Source: Rhyzopertha dominica
Lineage: Eukaryota > Arthropoda > Insecta > Coleoptera > Bostrichidae
NCBI GenBank assembly: GCA_025024175.1
Contig: QCXZ01000086.1
Location: 22,906,245-22,970,244, forward strand
Length of the DNA stretch: 64,000 nt
Direction of reading: 5' to 3'
The notes below the pieces were generated by a model. It had not been told where the DNA came from and did no database searches. It was given only the letters and a program-made list of their open reading frames with translations. Positions 58,090-64,000 of the stretch are shown one piece after another (positions within the stretch are counted from its first letter, which is position 1; every line of letters begins with the position of its first letter). The position numbers were made by a program, and so were the translations under genes.

Positions 58090-59145
58090 AAACTGCCGCA
58101 GAAGTAATAATCGAAGTATAACTTACATTGCCGTCATAAGATTAATTGAAGTTAAAGGAATACCTACATTTGTAATAATTTATATTGTGCGTTTAATTGT
58201 TAATCCCTGCAAATTTCGGTATAGTCAAGTAAATTTCGTAAAAAATTTTAACATACGTTTTTGGCGATATTGAGCCATTTTTTGCAAATCAATGACAGCC
58301 AGCAAGGTGAATATAATACATAAAAGGATTTTTGCAGCTTGAGTACAATAACAAATGATGGTTTAAAATATGCAAAAATTTGAGTAAAATTAGATGTATG
58401 AGACAAATTGTTAGAGATAAAACGATCATNAATTTAATGCTGATTGCTGGAGTTTGGCCATCTGACGCATAATGCTGGGGCTTATAACTTGTATTTTTAA
58501 GTTCACCTAAGGTTAGCTAAACCAGCAGCTTAAATCATTACAGCCTTAGGTACTGTTTCACGACCAGGTTGTTTCCTCATTCTCAGTTTTGATAATTTTT
58601 TTATCTATATTAGCTACCTATTCACTCCTAACTTACATTTCTGAAGCTTCTAATGCGAAAAGTTGAAACTAAAAAGCGCCTGGGTTAATTAATTATTTGG
58701 TATGTGCAAATTCCAAATCATAAAACGTGGTTTTATTAGTAGATGCTTACGGCGAAATTTATATTTCTTTGGTAGTTCGTTTGACATTACTATAGATTAT
58801 GTGGATTACGGATCTTTATTATTCCAAATAAAATGTATCCACTCATCTTTTGTTAAACGTGATAGGCATGCAACTGAATGCGCCCAACTGGGATCATCAA
58901 TAATTGAGTTAGGAATAAACGAGCTTTTGAGAACAGTATATAAAAAACATACGAAACTTGGGCCTTCACAGAAGATGTTTTAAGTCACCTTGCAGAAAAT
59001 TAACGAAGATTGTTCATGAAATAAATACTTCGTTAATTACTTAGGTACATTATCCGATAAAAGCACATTTTTATTTATGTTGAATTATTCAGTAAGGTAA
59101 ATTCCTGCTTTGCCCCCCCCCCCTTAGACCAAACAACAATTACGA
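58090..59145. other. AT-rich interval with one unassigned frame
   Basis: No recognised gene. The plus frame at 58702-58983 (93 aa) has mixed composition (IKCIHSSFVKRDRHATECAQ) but no motif, no splice partner and no recognised relative. A C run lies at about 59114-59123. Confidence 0.3.
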
Positions 59146-59149
59146 ACGA

Positions 59150-59460
59150 GATTTCATTTTCCAACAAGATAATGCGAGGATTCATGTCAGTAGAGTTTGG
59201 TTACCATCCAAAATGTCGTATTGTTAGTGTGCACCTCTTGTTCACCTGACATGAACCCAATTGAAAACCTTTGGGGTATCGTAGTTCGGCGAGTATATGC
59301 GAATAACCGACAGTATGCCTCCATAAATGAACTCAAAAATTTATTANAAGAGGTTTGGGCCAATTTGGAACCAAAAATATTAAATATTTTGGTTGGAAGC
59401 ATGAATTCTAGAATTTTTGAGCTAACTAGGGAGAATTTGTTCAATTATTGTGATATTTAG
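59150..59460 (+). pseudogene. Tc1-like transposase C-terminus
   Basis: FQQDNARIHVSR at about 59157-59195 carries the second catalytic Asp of a Tc1-type DDE transposase. After a frame change, 59197-59460 reads SCSPDMNPIENLWGIVVRRV with the third catalytic Glu (PIENLWG), then YANNRQYASINELKNLL, VWANLEPKILNILVGSMNSR and a stop at 59460. The spacing fits DD34E elements. The N-terminal half with the DNA-binding domain and first Asp is absent, and one codon contains an N. Inactive. Confidence 0.85.
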
Positions 59461-59464
59461 ATGG

Positions 59465-60425
59465 GGCTATAGTCAAATTTAAAAAAAAAATATTTTAATA
59501 AAATACCATTGAAGAAAAGTATTTTCAAATATCAGCACTTTCTCCTTCCTTGTATACTTTCATCTCTTGATAAAAATATTTCAATTTTCCTTCCTCGCTT
59601 GTTTGAATATTTAACATTTTGATTTGAAGAAACAATCCATTAAACAAAACAAATTTGCATTATGAACGTGTCAATAAACACTAGGGAATTTTAACCGAAA
59701 AATCTAATGGAGGTGTGGGTAAACTATTAAAACTGTTTCGTAATTAACAACGAGATTTTCGAACAACATGAAGGGACGCCATGGGAAACAGTCTTCCCCT
59801 TCCTGGAAGATTTATTTGTGGACCGATTCGGAACCGATTTCAAAAACACACACTAGTATTTTTCTCGCATATGGTTGCATTACGTCGACGCCTTTGCCAT
59901 CTTATACTCCAAAAAACCATTGATAACTTTATAGAAAACTTAAATTCCACACAATATAGAGAGAAGAACAAAATGCCTTTGGTTTTTAGATGTATCGGTG
60001 TCAAGAAAGAGCAACAACGACCATAAAAAAACAAATACATAAATCGCAACATTCTTATTAACATAAACTTTTGGCTTTGAATTTCTTAATTACTAGATTA
60101 GTTAGATTTCCTTTATTAAAATCTAACTTAACAACTGTGGAACATGAATTTATAAAAATCCCCTTTGATTTTATGATAAACAAAGAATTTACAAAGCTTA
60201 AATTTTATTTTGCATTTTGAGATCTGCGTCTTCGCTATTGAATTACAGCTTCTTGAAGATAGACGATAAAAAATAGTTTTTTTTGCCAATAATTTTTCTA
60301 TTTTTACCGAGGATGTTGATTTTAGGTTTGAAGTAGTGCTACCACGAACTGAACAATTAGATTTTTGATACCTCTCAAGTGGGCTGAGGGGTTAACTATC
60401 CTTAGTGGTTTTCGGTCTAAACTTT
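59465..60425. other. Gene-free AT-rich interval
   Basis: No recognised gene. Frames at 59781-60026 and 59840-60064 overlap on opposite strands and have no motif. Poly-A and poly-T patches are frequent. Confidence 0.35.
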
Positions 60426-60427
60426 TT

Positions 60428-60634
60428 GTGCGAATAAATTTTTCATTGGTTTGATAACATTTTTTGTATCTATGGTTCTTATTCAAAGAAATACAACTAG
60501 ATACGAGTACTTTAGGCGCACTTTTCTCGAAAACAATGCATTTTTATCAAACCACATAAGAGGGAGTATTTATTAACATAAGGATCATAGATTGTAAAAA
60601 AATGTTGTCAAACCATTCAAAAATTTATTGGCAC
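60428..60634. repeat. Small foldback element
   Basis: Arms of about 55 bp at 60428-60482 and about 60576-60634 are inverted copies (GTGCGAATAAATTTTTCATT versus GTGCCAATAAATTTTTGAAT at the outer ends) with several mismatches. The spacer is about 95 bp. This could be a MITE-type hairpin element; the target duplication is unclear. Confidence 0.5.
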
Positions 60635-60639
60635 AGTAG

Positions 60640-62580
60640 TATTTGCCCCGTAAATCACCTATTAAACTATTCGAGCATTAGGTAAATCAATCCAAAAAGC
60701 AGAACGAAATAATCAAGGAATATTGCCAGCAGGAAAGGATCCCACAATGTAGTGCAAAAGCCAGCTACACAGCCTTTTTTATTGCCTGTAATTAAGCTTC
60801 TGTTACAGCAATTTTCTAATATTCACAACGCATTGAATCGGCCCGTATTCAGCCGTGTACAAAAGATCGGCAAAACAACGGATTTGATACCCATACCGAA
60901 CCACTAACAAGACACACACCTATTATTTGACGCGGATATGCACCTCCTGTGTTTGGGGTTACGTGAAAGTGAATTTCGAAGTAAAATTTATCACGCATCC
61001 GCTCAGAATGGTAAATGATAGTGGGAATTTGAATCGTCCTTAATTTCTAGAACAGATTTGCGTCACCCGTGAAAGCAGCATAAAAAAACGATTAGGCGCG
61101 CGTGTTTTACGTGTAGATCGGTAAAATGTACGAAAGTAGACGATGGCATTCCAGGAGACAACGTTTCTCCCTTTATTACAAATTTACTAATTGCATGCGC
61201 GCGGCTGGAGCGTAGGTGAAATAAATTGGTATTAATTCATCAGAGGTAATCGGTGCAGCGACACAAACGCACATGAACACAACAATTACCTCGGTAAAAC
61301 GCGACGCAGAATCCCGGACTTTGTATAAATTATTCCGTTTGCACATCAAAGGGAATAATCAACTGGGCAAATTAGCAGCGACGAAGGCACTACAGATGAC
61401 ATGGGCCGGTTTTGAATATTATTAAAACATTAACAGCAACAAAAAGGCGCGTTCATGCCGCACGCTGACGAGACGCGCTGTAAATGTCCGGGAGGCGCTG
61501 GAGAAAGCTGGTCCTTGAAATGGGTGCGATGAACTTGACTTTTGAATCGGTAATGGCTGGTTTTACGATGCCGATGAATGGGTGTACCTGTTTGCGCAAA
61601 TACAAAACGACCGTGAACCGCACTCCCAGACATCCATTACTACCGCAAAAGAAACTAAAGCTAGAACAAGAGTTATATGAACTACTTTACATATTTAGAA
61701 ACAAAGTGATCTGTGAATTTATTTTGAGTCGAATTGCCCACTAAAATTCTTATTCTGGAATACTAATTACTTAAACTCACATTAAGTTTTGCAAAATCCC
61801 CGTAACATAGGTTTGCGCCGCCTAGTGGTGTTTGCCAGTATTATATCGCAGCTAGTTACGTAAAGTCCGTAGAGATGACGCGATAATCGAAACGATATAC
61901 CGCAATACGACCTCATAAAACACACGAGCTTATCAATATATTTTTCATTATTCTAAACGTCCCTTCCTTAGACCGATTTAGACTCATAATTATGAATGGA
62001 ACAACCAAGAGATGAGCTATTACTTCTCCTAATCATAATCCTTTGAAAACATAGTCACAAGATAACACTTGTAACGCCTAGTGATTCAGCATTACTCTCA
62101 CGTTACATCTAAGATTACACAGCAACTTATGATTCCAAGTAAACTTGAAAAACACCTGCACGGCTTACGTAAATTCAAGGTTATTAATCTGTCATCGACT
62201 TTATGTTAAATCTGAACCAGTGACGCAAAATAATTTTTGTACAAAAATTTATATAAAAAACATATTATGTTAATATTGTAGTAAATAATTTGGTTATTTA
62301 TGCCTTCTTGTTTTACTGAATGTGTGTACTAAACCGTGTAGTTAAACAGATGTAAGTAAATAATAAATGATTTTTGTATTTATAATTTGGCACATATCCA
62401 CAATTTATTCGCGCAAGAGTGACCCTACTTGCAGTTATGGTAGAAGAAATGATTCTTTTAAGGTCACTGGCCACTAATAAGGCAGTCAGTCCCCAGTTGG
62501 ACTCGTTGATACTCATTACAAACAACTACACGCGACCTTTTCCACGATAACGTGTCCGTGTGTACCTATAGTGTATAGGA
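60640..62580. other. Gene-free region upstream of the SDR gene
   Basis: About 60760-61600 is GC-richer, non-repetitive DNA; frames at 61430-61744 on both strands overlap and are not credible. About 61750-62400 is AT-rich. The 5' leader and promoter of the dehydrogenase should lie in the last few hundred bases, but no TATA box is evident by eye. Confidence 0.4.
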
Positions 62581-62590
62581 GGGGCCTACC

Positions 62591-63878
62591 ATGGTCATAC
62601 TATCTGTGTGTTCATTTCGAGCAGTTAGAGCACTAAATAAATTAATAGCGGTAGGACCGTTAGTCACTTATTCGACAACAATGCGTTTCTTTAGCGGAAG
62701 ATGTTACTCAAAGGCCCGTCTGGATGGCAAAACGGCCGTTGTTACTGGATGCAACACGGGTATTGGCAAAGAAACAGTTTTGGACTTCTACCGTCGAGGT
62801 AAGATGATTTGAACATGAACACAATTTGTTTTGACCGCTTTTTTCTTTGTATCATGGACGGAAAGCGGTCAAACCTTTTGACTCTGAGTATCAGATTATT
62901 TTCCCTCCTTTAAGGCGCCAAAGTGATAATGGCGTGTAGGAGCGTCGAAAAGGCAGAAGAGGCAGCGAAAGATATACGAGAACGATGCAAAAACGAATCG
63001 AACACAGGAGAAATTTTAACAACGGAGCTGAACCTGTCTAGTTTGAAATCCGTACGGGACTGCGCAAAAAAACTCAACCAATCTGAAAATAAGATCGACC
63101 TCTTGATCAACAATGCAGGTATCATGGCTTGCCCTGAAACTCGCACCGAAGATGGATATGAACTTCAGTTCCAGACAAATCACTTAGGCCATTTCTTGTT
63201 GACGATGCTTTTGCTGCCTAAAATCATCAACAGCGTACCTGCACGGATAGTCAACGTCTCATCTATGGTTCATTCAAGTAAGACGTATATCTGTTTGGTA
63301 AATCCCCGATTCAGTGGCTTCTTTAGTGTCTCTCCAGTGTTACATTCCGTAATTTTTTAGGTGGGACAATAGATTTCGACGATTTAAACTTCGAAAAACG
63401 TAAATACAGCGCCATCTCAGCTTACCGACAAAGCAAACTGGCCAATGTGTTGTTCACTCAAGAACTAGCACGACGACTCGAAGGTAGGCATTAAAACTTT
63501 GTTGGTGTGGTGATAAAAATCAGAATTTCAGCCAACAATATCAAAAACGTTACCACCTACAGCCTACATCCCGGTGTTATTAAAACGGATCTTGGAAGAC
63601 ATCTGGACGAAACGTATTTTCCCGGGATAAGGCGATTGTTTGGACTTTTAATGGGTTGGTTCATTAAAACACCAGAGCTTGGGGCACAGACAACGATTTA
63701 CTGTGCTGTTGAAGAGGCCTTGGCCAATGAAAGCGGATGTTATTATGCAGATTGCGAGAAAACGCGACCATCGTGCAGGGCAGACGACAAAGAAGTCGCA
63801 TCGAAATTATGGGACGCCAGTTTAGAATTAGTTGGACTGCAGAAAGAGTATAATCCGTTTAAGAAGGAATTGTTATGA
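62591..63878 (+). CDS. Retinol dehydrogenase 11/12/13-type short-chain dehydrogenase
   Basis: Four exons with GT-AG borders: 62591-62798, 62915-63277, 63361-63483 and 63532-63878, joining in frame to 346 aa and ending at TGA 63876-63878. Introns are 116, 83 and 48 bp. It is an NAD(P)-dependent oxidoreductase that in this family reduces retinal or other aldehydes and ketones; the physiological substrate in insects is not known from sequence. Motifs: TGCNTGIG cofactor-binding loop (residues about 52-59), CRS at 77-79 (basic residue after beta-2, typical of NADP users), NNAG (135-138), catalytic Ser in NVSSM (about 185), and YRQSK with Tyr 212 and Lys 216, then [13 protein letters not shown] (243-255). 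An N-terminal extension of about 40 residues, partly hydrophobic, may anchor or target it to membrane or mitochondria. A second in-frame ATG at 62681 would shorten it by 30 residues. AATAAA follows at 63940-63945. Confidence 0.93.
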
Positions 63879-63939
63879 TTACTATTTATTTTTATAGAGT
63901 GCAGTTCGATAATTGTTGAAATTGTTTGTGTTTTGACAA

Positions 63940-63945
63940 AATAAA
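63940..63945 (+). terminator. Polyadenylation signal of the SDR gene
   Basis: AATAAA 62 bp after the stop codon, the expected distance for a short 3' UTR. Confidence 0.7.
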
Positions 63946-64000
63946 TACATTAACGACTACAAAAGGAACATTTTTTAATTTTATACATTTAGAATATTTC

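Noticed and set aside
58702..58983. 93-codon frame as a host gene
   Set aside because: No motif, start context, splice partner or recognised relative; AT-rich DNA can hold such frames by chance.
61430..61744. Overlapping frames upstream of the SDR gene
   Set aside because: Opposite-strand overlap, no motif and no link to the neighbouring gene.
1..64000. CRISPR array, rRNA or standard tRNA genes
   Set aside because: No spaced repeat array, rRNA core motif or full cloverleaf was seen on either strand.

Overview
This window looks like draft-assembly genomic DNA from an insect, possibly a beetle; the order is a guess and the higher rank is firmer. The reasons are short introns (48-116 bp) with GT-AG borders, an insect-type proline-rich secreted protein with YGxP repeats, insect-type transposable elements (LINEs, Penelope-like, BEL/Pao, Crypton-like, Tc1/mariner relatives), and many isolated N calls. 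There is no operon structure, rRNA or CRISPR array.

Only two host genes are well supported. One, on the minus strand at 46221-48969, encodes a secreted, proline/tyrosine/glycine-rich extracellular or cuticle-type protein: an 18-nt coding exon plus one large exon, about 807 aa. The other, on the plus strand at 62591-63878, is a complete four-exon short-chain dehydrogenase of the retinol dehydrogenase 11-13 type (346 aa, all catalytic motifs present).

Most of the rest is a graveyard of mobile elements. From left to right: an RT scrap (300-600); a Crypton-like tyrosine recombinase pseudogene with introns (3327-4306); a minus LINE carrying a four-unit tandem array (7155-9957); a tail-to-tail LINE pair (11230-14640); a 714-bp mariner-type element with 63-bp inverted ends (16295-17008); a head-to-head LINE pair (18600-20805); a 677-bp element with CATG ends and 8-bp target duplications (22187-22863); a Penelope fragment (23803-24385); a LINE without RT core (24500-25990); a solo LTR (26166-26527); further LINE pieces (27840-30480); a nest of mariner, Penelope and mini-BEL (31650-35311); a Penelope-type RT scrap (38990-39270); a mariner-like element with long TIRs and an extra terminus (39440-41366); LINE pieces (41375-43900); the best-preserved Penelope RT (44440-45475); a Penelope-type foldback (49861-50142); a second mariner copy (50815-51480); a pair of diverged direct repeats with a shared coding-like block (52898-53870 and 57196-58080); a TTAA-flanked segment (54176-56158); a Tc1 transposase tail (59150-59460); and a small foldback (60428-60634).

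Between the elements are GC-richer stretches without coding structure (for example 650-1560, 4970-5840, 9960-10800, 14980-15900, 17880-18500, 21100-21720, 26930-27720, 30640-31430, 35830-37380, 37900-38800, 45580-46080, 51560-52130, 56200-57060, 60760-61600). They look like unique host intergenic sequence and may hold regulatory DNA. No working autonomous element was seen: almost every element ORF is broken by stops, frameshifts or deletions.
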